Positions 17,756 through 26,510 are shown, counted from the first letter of the stretch. The stretch: 64,000 nt of DNA from UBA8401 sp041665525 (GCA_041665525.1 JBAYIS010000014.1:1-64000); one strand, 5' to 3'. Notes: a model not told the origin generated them from the letters alone. Translations and numbers: made by a program.

Positions 17756-18736
17756 CGCCCCGATCACTACATTAATCGCCGTTGTGTTCACAATGTCTTC
17801 CACCGAACAGCCGCGCGAAAGGTCGAAGGCAGGTTTTTTTAATCCCTGCACAATCGGTCCGATCGCTTCGGCGCCGCCGAGACGCTGTCCAAGTTTGTAT
17901 CCAATATTGCCTGCGTCAAGATCCGGAAAAACAAGAACGTTAGCCGTACCTGCTACGGTACTGCCGGGTGCTTTGGACGCGCCGACCTTGGGGACAATTG
18001 CTGCGTCCAGCTGCAGTTCACCATCTAGTTTTACATTGGGATTCTTTTGCTTTGCCAGTGCTGTTGCTTTTACTACTTTATCAACGTGTGGATGAGTTGC
18101 GCTTCCTTTGGTGGAAAATGAAAGCATCGCCACGCGCGCTTCTTCACCGGTTAGTTTTGCGTGATTCTCTGCCGTCGTAAGCGCAATGTCTACCAACTGT
18201 TCCGCGGTCGGATCCGGAACGACGGCACAGTCAGCAAACGAAAGCAGTTGATTCGGAAAGACCATCATAAAGAAACTGGAGACGACAGAAATTCCTTCCT
18301 TCATGCCTATCACCTGGATCCCCGCGCGCATCACATCGCCGGTGGTGGAGAGCGAACCGGCAACGCTGCCGTCCGCTAGTCCTTTGCGAACCATCATAGC
18401 ACCGAAGAAGAGGGGCTTCTTCATCGTCTCAGTCGCTTCACTGAGTTGAATCCCTTTTGCTTTGCGCAGTTCAAAAAATGTAGTGGAAAACTCTTTTAAA
18501 TGTTCGGACTGTTCGGGATCGATGATCGTGATGCCGGTGAGATCGACATTCTCTTCTTTTGCTTTTGCAGTGATCGCGGCGCTGTTCCCGATCAGAATTG
18601 GTGTGGCAATCTTCTCATCGGTGATGATACGTGCAGCTTTGATTGCGCGCGGATCAATCGCGTCCGGAAGGACGATCGTTTTCTTCAATTGTTGAGCTTT
18701 CGTGCGGACTTCGGAAATAAAATTCTGGGGATTCAT
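17750..18736 (-). CDS. pta: Phosphate acetyltransferase
   Basis: The 328-aa protein is the short single-domain Pta, which interconverts acetyl-CoA and acetyl phosphate. Recognisable blocks: TIVLPDAIDPRAIKAA near the start, DGSVAGSLSTTGDVMRAGIQVIG, FADCAVVPDPTAEQLVDIA, LDGELQLDAAIVPKVG and VFPDLDAGNIGYKLGQRLGGAEAIGPI at the C-terminus. The ATG at 18736 was chosen because the upstream 30-residue extension is not conserved. No ackA lies next to it. The stop codon touches the right border of the ATGCATTATGCAT cassette. Confidence 0.94.
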   Translation of the reverse strand: MNPQNFISEVRTKAQQLKKTIVLPDAIDPRAIKAARIITDEKIATPILIGNSAAITAKAKEENVDLTGITIIDPEQSEHLKEFSTTFFELRKAKGIQLSEATETMKKPLFFGAMMVRKGLADGSVAGSLSTTGDVMRAGIQVIGMKEGISVVSSFFMMVFPNQLLSFADCAVVPDPTAEQLVDIALTTAENHAKLTGEEARVAMLSFSTKGSATHPHVDKVVKATALAKQKNPNVKLDGELQLDAAIVPKVGASKAPGSTVAGTANVLVFPDLDAGNIGYKLGQRLGGAEAIGPIVQGLKKPAFDLSRGCSVEDIVNTTAINVVIGAV

Positions 18737-18866
18737 AAAATGCCTGTCTGGATTGAGGTTGGGTGATTGTTGAGTAGCTGTTAAAATATACGGAGATTTC
18801 CGATGAAAATAATTATCGAATTTCACCCTGTATTTTTATTGTCTTCCATTCGTATATTCCATCGAA

Positions 18867-19388
18867 ATGAATATTGAAAGTAAACGTTTACTGTTGCTCA
18901 TACCTGTTGTGCTCTTCTTCCATAACTTTGAAGAAGCGCTCACCATGCCGCACTGGCTCGCTGTTCATCTGCCGTTGCTAAAGGAAAAGATACCATTTTT
19001 CAATTCCATGGAATTTTCCCGCACACAAATATTCGTTTCGTTAACGTTGGTGACCATCATCCCCACCGCCATTTCATATTTCTGTCTTCGCGGCGAAGTA
19101 ACTCCCAGAAAAACCGCCGTACTCCTTACGTTGCAGTCGATCATTTTCTGGAATGCTTTGATGCCGCATTTCAGCGGTATTTTCGTACTGGGTATGTATA
19201 ATCCCGGGACTGTTACAGCGATTGGTGTAAACATTCCGTTTTCAATTTTGCTGGTACTGCGACTTCAACAAGAACAGTTCGTCGAACGAAGAATCATTCG
19301 TCACGCTTTAATCGACGGGTTATTTCTCTATCTGCCTGTCGTTTATCTAAACCACTTGCTTGCCCACCAAATTGCCTTGATTCTTTAA
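18867..19388 (+). CDS. HXXEE domain membrane protein
   Basis: The 173-aa protein carries the HXXEE signature HNFEE near residue 18, in the context FFHNFEEALTMPHWL, and about five hydrophobic helices (8-17, 53-71, 83-100, 113-131, 148-168). HXXEE proteins are integral membrane proteins of unknown activity with conserved His and Glu that could bind metal. It is transcribed divergently from pta, with 130 bp between them. Confidence 0.85.
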   Translation: MNIESKRLLLLIPVVLFFHNFEEALTMPHWLAVHLPLLKEKIPFFNSMEFSRTQIFVSLTLVTIIPTAISYFCLRGEVTPRKTAVLLTLQSIIFWNALMPHFSGIFVLGMYNPGTVTAIGVNIPFSILLVLRLQQEQFVERRIIRHALIDGLFLYLPVVYLNHLLAHQIALIL

Positions 19389-19580
19389 TCCTGATTCGCT
19401 TCCAAATATCCTAAATCTCTCTAATTTCGATGTTTGTAATTTGTGGATAACTTTGTCTTTAGTATTCCATCATCGAAAGTGATTGCAAAGAAATGCTGAC
19501 AAAAAGGCAAACATTCGATTCTTAAAATCGCTTAATCTAAAGTCTATTCAATTAAATTTAGTTAATAAAAGGACTTTCCA

Positions 19581-19611
19581 TTGTCCAAATGTCAGTCTTA
19601 CGGTATATTTG
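19581..19611 (+). promoter_or_regulatory. Bacteroidota-type promoter of miaB (TTG-N20-TATATTTG)
   Basis: TATATTTG at 19604-19611 is an exact TAnnTTTG box with TTG at 19581. It ends only 6 bp before the miaB ATG at 19618, so the transcript would start at or next to the start codon. Confidence 0.6.
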
Positions 19612-19617
19612 TTACGC

Positions 19618-20943
19618 ATGGAAGTTGAAAAAAATAAAAAAGTGTATGTGGAAACCTACGGATGCCAAATGAATATGGCAGATACCGAGGTCGTCCTAAG
19701 TGTTGTTGATAAAATCGGTTACAAAGTTACCACGGATGCTGCTCTTGCAGATTTGATTTTGGTAAACACCTGTAGTGTGCGAGACAATGCGGAGCAGAGG
19801 GCGCATCAACGGGTTTCTGAATTGAAGGAACATAAACGCAGGAATCCTGATGTCCTCATCGGAGTTCTTGGTTGCATGGCCGAACGATTGCGTACCACCT
19901 TGGTCGAAAAAAATAATCTTGTCGACATCGTTGTCGGTCCTGATGAATACCGAAGACTTCCAAAACTGATTGAAGATGCATATGCCGGTCAGCGAGGGAT
20001 CGCTGTAAAACTTTCCCGTGTCGAAAATTATGATGATATCACTCCGTTGCGCACGGAAGGGATCAGCGCATGGCTTTCGGTGATGCGCGGCTGTGATAAA
20101 TTTTGCACGTTTTGTGTTGTGCCGTTCACCAGGGGACGGGAACGAAGCCGGAGCATGAAGAATGTTGTGGAAGAGGTCCGGAAGCTGAGCGAACAAGGAT
20201 ACAAGGAAGTATCGCTGCTGGGACAGAATGTAAATTCCTATCATGACGGCGAAAATGATTTTTCCGATCTGCTGAAATCGGTTGCAAGGGTGGACAGTAC
20301 CATGCGTGTCCGCTACACCACATCGCATCCGCAGGATATGAGCGATAAGTTGATCGAGACGATTGCAACACACAAGAATATTTGTAAATACGTTCACCTG
20401 CCGGTTCAATCCGGCTCGGATCGGATACTGAAGCTGATGAACCGGACGTACACTGTCCAACACTATTTGGATCTGCTGGCGAAGATCAAAACAGCAATGC
20501 CGGAAGCGAGCTTTTCTACGGATATCATTGCCGGATTCCCGACGGAGACGCAGGACGATCACCGCATGACGATGGATATTCTCAAGCATGTGCGGTACGA
20601 CGGAGCCTATATGTTTAAATATTCTCCGCGTGAGAATACCAGGGCGTACGATATGGGGGACGATGTTCCTGAAGAAAAGAAAGTAGAACGCTTGAGTGAG
20701 ATCATCGATGTGCAAAATACGATCGCATTGGAGATCAATCAATCAATGATTGGTACGGAAGTAGAAGTGCTGGTGGAACGAGACAGCTCCCGTTCTTCCG
20801 AAGACCTGCTCGGCAGGACGGATACGAACAAGAAAACAGTCTTCCCCCGCGGGGAGGCGAACGTAGGCGACTATCGACAGGTAAAGATCGAACGCGCCAA
20901 TGCGCAAACGTTGTTTGGGAAACTCGTTGCAACACAGAATTAA
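19618..20943 (+). CDS. miaB: tRNA-2-methylthio-N6-dimethylallyladenosine synthase
   Basis: The 441-aa protein is a radical SAM methylthiotransferase that adds the 2-methylthio group to i6A37 of tRNAs. The N-terminal MTTase domain holds the three auxiliary cluster cysteines (YGCQMN, NTCSVRD, LGCMAE). The radical SAM triad is CDKFCTFC with the typical VVPFTRGRERSR. HLPVQSGSDRIL is the MiaB-type block, and the C-terminal TRAM domain begins around IGTEVEVLVE. The upstream in-frame start at 19483 adds 45 unconserved residues and lies before the promoter, so 19618 is preferred. Confidence 0.96.
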   Translation: MEVEKNKKVYVETYGCQMNMADTEVVLSVVDKIGYKVTTDAALADLILVNTCSVRDNAEQRAHQRVSELKEHKRRNPDVLIGVLGCMAERLRTTLVEKNNLVDIVVGPDEYRRLPKLIEDAYAGQRGIAVKLSRVENYDDITPLRTEGISAWLSVMRGCDKFCTFCVVPFTRGRERSRSMKNVVEEVRKLSEQGYKEVSLLGQNVNSYHDGENDFSDLLKSVARVDSTMRVRYTTSHPQDMSDKLIETIATHKNICKYVHLPVQSGSDRILKLMNRTYTVQHYLDLLAKIKTAMPEASFSTDIIAGFPTETQDDHRMTMDILKHVRYDGAYMFKYSPRENTRAYDMGDDVPEEKKVERLSEIIDVQNTIALEINQSMIGTEVEVLVERDSSRSSEDLLGRTDTNKKTVFPRGEANVGDYRQVKIERANAQTLFGKLVATQN

Positions 20944-20959
20944 TTACAACACACAATCT

Positions 20960-21694
20960 ATGAACAAGACGATCGCACATATTCTTTTGGCAACTGTCTC
21001 CGCAATCGGTATTATGTCGGCACAGTTGAGCGAACAGGAAATCCGGGAACGCCTCGATCTGATCCATTCCGGAAAATTGGAACAGGTGCGGGATGAAGTT
21101 GCCGTACTGATAAAACAGTCGCCGAACGATCCGGCAGTCCGGTATCTGGAAGCGTATGTAACGGGGAACGGTGATCACGCAGTGAAAAAATATCAATCCA
21201 TCGTCGACAATTTTCCGCAGAATGAATGGGCGGACGATGCTCTCTATAAAGTGTATCAGTATTATTATGCAGTTGGATTATACAAGACCGCCGAAGCGAA
21301 AATGAACCAACTGAATCAGCAATATCCGAATTCAATCTTTGCCAAGAACGAAGCAAAACCGTCCGAAGTGGGGATTCAGCAGCCCGCCGTGGAACCGAAA
21401 CCGTCGCCGGCAATAATAGAAAAAACTGAAATCGAGCCAGTGCAGCCGGCAGCCGCATCTGGTGCATTTATTGTGCAGGTCGCAGTGTATTCGCAGGAAG
21501 CAAAAGCATATGATCAGGCGCAAAATATCTCTGCGGCAGTCGGTCGTCAGGCGGTAGTATTCTCCAAGCAGAGCGGCGGGAAAACAGTGTACGCGGTTGG
21601 ATTTGACGGATTTGCCGATGAACAATCCGCAAAGCTCTACGGCGGCGAACTGAAAGCGAAATTCAATTTGGATTGGTTTGTGGTGAAACGGTGA
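20960..21694 (+). CDS. Secreted TPR-SPOR domain protein
   Basis: The 244-aa protein has a signal peptide (residues 1-21, ending IMSAQ), a helical TPR-like region (about 22-130, with LIKQSPNDPAVRYLEA and NEWADDALYKVYQYYYAVG), a Pro/Glu linker and a C-terminal SPOR domain (GAFIVQVAVYSQ... to WFVVKR). SPOR domains bind denuded peptidoglycan strands at division sites, so a periplasmic cell-wall role is likely. It overlaps the sigma-54 activator gene (GTGA) and is 16 bp after miaB, forming one transcription unit with lptE. Confidence 0.85.
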   Translation: MNKTIAHILLATVSAIGIMSAQLSEQEIRERLDLIHSGKLEQVRDEVAVLIKQSPNDPAVRYLEAYVTGNGDHAVKKYQSIVDNFPQNEWADDALYKVYQYYYAVGLYKTAEAKMNQLNQQYPNSIFAKNEAKPSEVGIQQPAVEPKPSPAIIEKTEIEPVQPAAASGAFIVQVAVYSQEAKAYDQAQNISAAVGRQAVVFSKQSGGKTVYAVGFDGFADEQSAKLYGGELKAKFNLDWFVVKR

Positions 21695-22818
21695 GTGGAG
21701 CAAACGTGGATCAGGTCGTCAACAGGAAAGAATTCCAACGGCAATTCGGCATCGTCGGTGAATCACTCGAAATGCAGGAGCTGGTGCAGGTTGTTCAACA
21801 TGTAGCGCCAACGGACATTACGGTGCTGATCACGGGCGAGAGCGGCGTCGGCAAGGAAGTGATTGCCCACGCAATCCACGGCGAAAGCCGACGGTCGAAA
21901 AAAACAATGGTTACGGTAAACTGCGGCGCGATCCCGGAAGGGATCATCGAATCCGAACTGTTCGGCCACGAGAAGGGTTCCTTCACGGGAGCCAGCAGCG
22001 AACGGAAAGGATATTTTGAACTGGCGGACGGCGGGACAATTTTTTTGGATGAGATCGGCGAGCTGCCGTTGGCAACGCAAGTGAAATTCCTGAGGATTCT
22101 GGAGAACGGTGAATTCCTCCGTGTCGGTTCTTCTGTTGCACGAAAGGTGGATGTGCGGGTGATTGCAGCGACAAACAAGGATCTGGAGCAGGAAGTGCGG
22201 AACGGGAATTTTCGGCAGGATCTGTTCTATCGTTTGCGATCGGTGAATGTGCGGATCCCCGCACTGCGCGAACGAAAGGAAGACATCCCCCTGCTCTTTG
22301 AAAAATTTATCGAAGAGTTCTCCGCCAAGAACGGCATCAAATTCGGCGGCATGACACCGGCGGCTACGGAGATTCTTCAAAACTATTACTGGCATGGGAA
22401 CGTGCGCGAACTGCGCAATGTGGTGGAGAGTATGCTGGTGTTGGAACGAGGAAAGCGTCTCGACGGAGAGGATATCCGAAAGTATTTACGCATTCCGGCG
22501 GAGGAACGGATGTTGCCGATGATTGTTTCGAAACAGAACGACTTCGACGAACGACAGCTGTTATACCGCGCACTGATCGAATTGAAAAACGACATGCTGG
22601 AAGTGAAAACGCTGCTGAAAGGTGTGCTGGGTGCGGATGGAGCGGTAAAAACCAATCAAAACAATGCGGTGCAGGAAAACCTCTCGTTGAGCGAGATGGA
22701 ACGGAGAATGATCGAAACAGCGCTGAAAAAATTCCACAACAACCGCCGTCTCGCTGCGGACGAACTGCAGATCTCCGAACGGACGCTCTATCGGAAAATT
22801 AAAGAATACGGTTTATGA
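21691..22818 (+). CDS. Sigma-54-dependent transcriptional activator without receiver domain
   Basis: The 375-aa protein consists of an AAA+ sigma-54 interaction domain (about 20-255) and a C-terminal Fis-type HTH (AADELQISERTLYRKIKEYGL). Walker A is GESGVGKE, the sigma-54 contact loop is GSFTGA, Walker B is GGTIFLDEIGEL, and the R-finger region is DLFYRL. There is no N-terminal receiver, GAF or PAS domain, only about 15 residues, so activity may be set by expression or a partner. The start is GTG at 21691, overlapping the SPOR stop. It overlaps lptE by ATGA. Target promoters of GGCAC-N5-TTGCA type were not found nearby. Confidence 0.92.
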   Translation: MSGANVDQVVNRKEFQRQFGIVGESLEMQELVQVVQHVAPTDITVLITGESGVGKEVIAHAIHGESRRSKKTMVTVNCGAIPEGIIESELFGHEKGSFTGASSERKGYFELADGGTIFLDEIGELPLATQVKFLRILENGEFLRVGSSVARKVDVRVIAATNKDLEQEVRNGNFRQDLFYRLRSVNVRIPALRERKEDIPLLFEKFIEEFSAKNGIKFGGMTPAATEILQNYYWHGNVRELRNVVESMLVLERGKRLDGEDIRKYLRIPAEERMLPMIVSKQNDFDERQLLYRALIELKNDMLEVKTLLKGVLGADGAVKTNQNNAVQENLSLSEMERRMIETALKKFHNNRRLAADELQISERTLYRKIKEYGL

Positions 22819-23306
22819 AATCGACACTTATCCTTTTTATCATTGTCTGTATGTTGACTTTCGGCAGCTGCTACTCCTTCACCGGCGCATCAGTCGCGCC
22901 GCATCTGAAGACGGTGGCAATTCCGCTGTTCGAAGATGTGAGCGGATTTGGCGAGCCGGGTTTGCGGGAAAAGTTTACCCAAAAAGTGCTGGAACTGTTC
23001 CGCAACGATAATAATCTGGAGATCGGCGAACGGCTGACGGCAGATTCGATTATTGAAGGGACGATCTCAACGGTCATAGACGCTCCCTCGGTGATCAGCG
23101 GAAACGACATCGTTACAACACGCAGGGTCACGGTAACGGTGCACGCAACATTTACAGATATGAAATTACGGAAAAAGATCTGGGAACGCGATTTTTCGAA
23201 TTGGGGAGAATATACCCAGGGACAGCAAGTACGGGATGTTGCACTAATTGAAGCAGTCAATAAAGTAGCAGAAGATATTTTACTGGAAACGGTCTCGGGC
23301 TGGTAA
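22815..23306 (+). CDS. lptE: LPS assembly lipoprotein LptE-like
   Basis: The 163-aa protein has a lipoprotein signal ending in LTFGSC (Cys at about 19) and the LptE-like fold seen in FCB bacteria: YSFTGASVAPHLKTVAIPLFEDVSG, FTQKVLELFRNDNNLEIGE, DSIIEGTI and an ending in helices. LptE plugs the LptD barrel that inserts LPS in the outer membrane. It is coupled by ATGA to the sigma-54 activator. lptD is not in the window; kdsB at 53.9 kb supports LPS synthesis. Confidence 0.85.
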   Translation: MKSTLILFIIVCMLTFGSCYSFTGASVAPHLKTVAIPLFEDVSGFGEPGLREKFTQKVLELFRNDNNLEIGERLTADSIIEGTISTVIDAPSVISGNDIVTTRRVTVTVHATFTDMKLRKKIWERDFSNWGEYTQGQQVRDVALIEAVNKVAEDILLETVSGW

Positions 23307-23312
23307 TGAATT

Positions 23313-23448
23313 GATCCATTGCAGCATTGAATCATTGAATCATTGCAACATTGAACCAATGAACCAATGAGCCAATGAACCAATGATTCAATGATACAAT
23401 GAACCGATGAACCAGTGTTACAAAATTACAATCATTCGATGATCCAAG
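23313..23448. repeat. 8-bp tandem repeat (consensus GAACCAAT), about 17 imperfect units
   Basis: From 23313 the DNA keeps an 8-bp period: gaatcatt, gaatcatt, gcaacatt, gaaccaat, gaaccaat, gagccaat, gaaccaat, gattcaat, gatacaat, gaaccgat and so on. It fills the gap between lptE and the GT2 synthase. The period is not a multiple of three, so it is not a hidden protein repeat. Confidence 0.8.
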
Positions 23449-23489
23449 ATTTTTTAGAACAATAATTTCTCACACACATAAATACCACT

Positions 23490-24989
23490 ATGGAACAATT
23501 TATACTCATTGCCTACATCATCTGTTTGAGCATCCTGTTTATTTTCGGCGCACACGGATTTGTCATGATCTATCACTATTACCGTCATCGCAACGAGGTG
23601 GAAGGAGATCTGCAGCTGAATGATACGCCGATGGTGACCATTCAGCTTCCGCTGTACAACGAGATGTATGTTGTTCGGCGGCTTATTGATGCCTCCTGCG
23701 CGATCGACTATCCGAAAGACAGACTCGAAATTCAGGTACTGGATGATTCTACCGACGAAACAGTGGACCTGGTTGCCAGCATCGTGCGCGAGAAACAGGC
23801 GCAGGGGTACAACATTATCCATGGTCATCGAAAGAACCGACAGGGATTTAAAGCGGGTGCATTGAAAGAAGGACTGAAAACTGCGAAGGGTGATTTCGTG
23901 GCGATCTTCGATGCGGACTTCATCCCCAAGCCGGAGTTCTTGAAGAAGACCATCCCATATTTCTTTGCCGATCCGAACATAGGGATGGTGCAGACGCGAT
24001 GGGAACATCTGAACGGCGATTATTCCTTAATGACCCGCACCCAGGCAATGGCGTTGGACGGGCACTTTGTGATCGAACAGAACATTCGTAACAAGGCAGG
24101 ATATTTTATCAACTTCAACGGCACCGGCGGCGTGTGGAGAAAAGCGACCATCATCAATGCCGGCAACTGGCAGAGCGATACGTTAACGGAAGACCTCGAC
24201 CTGAGTTACCGTGCACAGCTGCTTGGATGGAAATTCAAATTCCTGCGTGACGTAACCTCTCCGGCAGAATTGCCGGCGGAGATCAATGCGCTGAAATCGC
24301 AGCAGTTCCGCTGGACGAAAGGTGCTATTGAAACTGCACGGAAACTCCTACCTATGGTCTGGAAATCGAATATTCCGTTTCGTATCAAATTCCACAGCAC
24401 GTTTCATCTCACGAACAATATTGTATTCCCGTTCATCATCCTCGCCAGTATTTTGAATGTACCGCTCACGTTCATTAAGCATGGCGGACAGTACAACGCA
24501 TATTTTGATTTTATGTCCGTCTTCGTCCTGGCTTTCATCGGTTCATTCCTGTTCTATCTCTATTCGCAGAAGGATATCTATACAGACTGGCGCAAACGGA
24601 TCATGCTCTTCCCGGTCTTCATGGCGGGAAGCATGGGATTTGCCGTGAATAACAGTAAAGCGGTGCTGGAAGGTTTATTCAAACGGAAGAGTGAATTTGT
24701 CCGCACACCGAAATACGGCATTGAAGGAAAAAAACAGTCGTGGAACGACAAGAAATATGTCCCGGTGAAGTTTAGCTGGACGGTGATTGTCGAGATCATA
24801 TTGGCGCTCTATTGCCTGTTCGGTGTTTTTTCATCCTTGTATTATCTTGAGATTGCCGCAGTGCCGTTCCAACTGCTCTTCACCTGCGGATACGGATTCG
24901 TGGCACTGATGTCCGTACAGCAGGCACTGGAAGCGCGCCGGATGAAAATGGCGCAGTTGAATTTGGCAGTCGAACCGCTGGCCATATAA
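23490..24989 (+). CDS. Cellulose-synthase-like GT2 membrane glycosyltransferase
   Basis: The 499-aa processive-type glycosyltransferase has one N-terminal helix (5-28), the cytoplasmic GT2 domain, and about four C-terminal helices. The catalytic set is complete: VLDDSTDET (UDP-binding Asp), IFDADF (DxD), TEDLDLSYRAQ (base Asp) and QFRWTKGA (QxxRW). Such enzymes join sugars from nucleotide donors and often export the product; glucan or lipid glycosylation cannot be separated here. It stands behind an octamer tandem repeat and has no BcsB- or PilZ-like partner. Confidence 0.9.
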   Translation: MEQFILIAYIICLSILFIFGAHGFVMIYHYYRHRNEVEGDLQLNDTPMVTIQLPLYNEMYVVRRLIDASCAIDYPKDRLEIQVLDDSTDETVDLVASIVREKQAQGYNIIHGHRKNRQGFKAGALKEGLKTAKGDFVAIFDADFIPKPEFLKKTIPYFFADPNIGMVQTRWEHLNGDYSLMTRTQAMALDGHFVIEQNIRNKAGYFINFNGTGGVWRKATIINAGNWQSDTLTEDLDLSYRAQLLGWKFKFLRDVTSPAELPAEINALKSQQFRWTKGAIETARKLLPMVWKSNIPFRIKFHSTFHLTNNIVFPFIILASILNVPLTFIKHGGQYNAYFDFMSVFVLAFIGSFLFYLYSQKDIYTDWRKRIMLFPVFMAGSMGFAVNNSKAVLEGLFKRKSEFVRTPKYGIEGKKQSWNDKKYVPVKFSWTVIVEIILALYCLFGVFSSLYYLEIAAVPFQLLFTCGYGFVALMSVQQALEARRMKMAQLNLAVEPLAI

Positions 24990-25123
24990 TTGATTCTCCG
25001 CCGACAGTCGCTGATTGGAACGGAACAATTAATTGCGATACTCTGTGTAATCAACGGGAAGCTCTTGAGAGTATTGAGGAAGATCACTCCACTTTTGCAA
25101 ATCACAATTTAGTTAGCTATTTT

Positions 25124-25155
25124 AAGCCAGTGAAAATACTTTCCCTGGCTTTTTT
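25124..25155 (+). terminator. Terminator hairpin 3 bp before the TPR gene start
   Basis: AAGCCAG (25124) and CTGGCTT (25145) form a 7-bp stem with an inner GAAA/TTTC pair, followed by TTTTATT. It probably ends the GT2 transcript. The next ATG is at 25159, so the TPR gene has almost no room for a leader of its own. Confidence 0.7.
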
Positions 25156-25158
25156 ATT

Positions 25159-26397
25159 ATGGAATTAGAAGAGTTTGACATAGAGTTTCTTGCGCAGAAG
25201 ATGTCCGAGGTTCCCCGCTCGCCGCTGTTTGCCAGGCTCGCCGATCTGTATCTTACCAAAGCGCAAAATGACGAAGCGATGAAACTGCTGGAAGAGGGAA
25301 TCCCGCTCTTCCCGAATTATTACGCCGCATACATCGTTCTGGGAAAAGCGCATCTCGTGTTTAAGGAATATTCCAAAGCAATTACCGCATTTTCTAAAGC
25401 ACTGGAACTCTCTCCGTTTAATCAAACGGCAGCTTTATTACTGACCACCGTACCGAACAAACCGGACGAGTCGACAAGAACCACCGATGAGACGTATTTT
25501 TCCCCCGCACAATCTGTTGCAGCACCTGCAGTGATAGCTCAACCGGCGCCGTTTGAGGAGCAACAGTTCCAGAGTGTTGAACAACCGGCAGCAGAACCTG
25601 AACCGATTCCATTCGAAACTCCCAGTGTTGAAGAACTGGGTTTTACACAGGACGTTGAATTGCCGCAGGCGACCATTTACGAAGAACCTGTTGCACAGCA
25701 TGCAGAACCGACGCAGGAACAATATTATAGTGAGCCGCAGGAAGCGTTTCCTACTTACGATGAATATTTTGCACAGAACCAGTCGAAGATCAACAATGAC
25801 TCGCCGATGAAACTGGATGACTATCTCAGCGGAAGTATCGCTCCGGCGGAGACAACCGCCGTTGTGGACGAAATGCCGCAGCATGAGTTTGTCAATGAAT
25901 CATATGTTGAACTTGAGAAAACCGATCAGACCGTATTCGAACCGCCGGTCGCAGAACCGGAAACACCGAGTCCTTTTGAACAGCCTGCAGCCGAGCCGGA
26001 AGCACATGTGGACGCGGAACCGGTCTTTGCTTCGCCGGAACAAGCTCGGCTTTTTGCTGAACTGACCGGAATAGAAACAGAACCGGAAGTAACAAAGAGT
26101 TCGGGAACAGATCTGGACTCGTTAACTGAAAAATTGCAGAACGCTGAGAAGATTGTGCCGGAAGAGAATTACCAGCCGAAAACCCCTACGCCGCAGGAAA
26201 CACAGGAACAGCAGGCGTATGAGACCGACGCCGTCACGCCCACACTGGCGGAGATTTACGCGTCGCAGGGTGAATACCGTGCCGCGATTCAGGCATATGA
26301 GATTTTGATGTTTTCTCAGCCGCAAAAAGGCGGGGACTTCCAGAAGAGAATCAGGGAACTGCAACAGAAGCAGATGGAAAAAGACGGACTGATATAA
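25159..26397 (+). CDS. TPR protein with Pro/Glu/Gln-rich low-complexity middle
   Basis: The 412-aa protein has TPR helices at both ends: residues 1-95 (SPLFARLADLYLTKAQNDEAMKLLEEG, AYIVLGKAHLVFKEYSKAITAFSKALEL) and about 365-405 (PTLAEIYASQGEYRAAIQAYEILM). The middle 270 residues are rich in Glu, Pro, Gln and Ala with repeated EPE/PAAEPE patterns and are probably disordered. No signal peptide is present, so it is likely cytoplasmic and a scaffold. Its ATG lies 3 bp after a terminator hairpin and it is followed by a good terminator at 26442. No named family recognised. Confidence 0.8.
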   Translation: MELEEFDIEFLAQKMSEVPRSPLFARLADLYLTKAQNDEAMKLLEEGIPLFPNYYAAYIVLGKAHLVFKEYSKAITAFSKALELSPFNQTAALLLTTVPNKPDESTRTTDETYFSPAQSVAAPAVIAQPAPFEEQQFQSVEQPAAEPEPIPFETPSVEELGFTQDVELPQATIYEEPVAQHAEPTQEQYYSEPQEAFPTYDEYFAQNQSKINNDSPMKLDDYLSGSIAPAETTAVVDEMPQHEFVNESYVELEKTDQTVFEPPVAEPETPSPFEQPAAEPEAHVDAEPVFASPEQARLFAELTGIETEPEVTKSSGTDLDSLTEKLQNAEKIVPEENYQPKTPTPQETQEQQAYETDAVTPTLAEIYASQGEYRAAIQAYEILMFSQPQKGGDFQKRIRELQQKQMEKDGLI

Positions 26398-26441
26398 CGT
26401 GCACCACAGAGTGCACGGAGATCACTGAGAATAATTATAGG

Positions 26442-26463
26442 CCCGGACTTTCGTCCGGGTTTT
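26442..26463 (+). terminator. Rho-independent terminator after the TPR gene
   Basis: A perfect 7-bp stem CCCGGAC / GTCCGGG with the loop TTTC, followed by TTTTC and a further T-rich run, 45 bp past the stop codon. Confidence 0.85.
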
Positions 26464-26485
26464 CATTTTTTATTTCATACAAGTT

Positions 26486-26510
26486 GTCATTCCGGAAACA
26501 GCCGGAATCC
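26486..26510. repeat. GTCATTCCGG-type palindromic repeat
   Basis: GTCATTCCGG aaacag CCGGAATCC: a short hairpin of the same GTCATT repeat class seen at 348, 12319 and 13387. Confidence 0.55.

Noticed and set aside
19442..19450. Single TGTGGATAA (DnaA box) upstream of miaB considered as an origin sign
   Set aside because: One isolated exact box is expected at about this frequency by chance, and no dnaA or dnaN lies nearby.
19696..20742. 348-residue open frame on the minus strand inside miaB
   Set aside because: It is fully antisense to a canonical miaB with all cluster motifs; its composition (His/Arg/Phe-rich) is that of a complementary-strand shadow.
21763..22395. 210-residue antisense frame in the sigma-54 activator
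   Set aside because: It overlaps the AAA+ core whose motifs are all intact on the plus strand.
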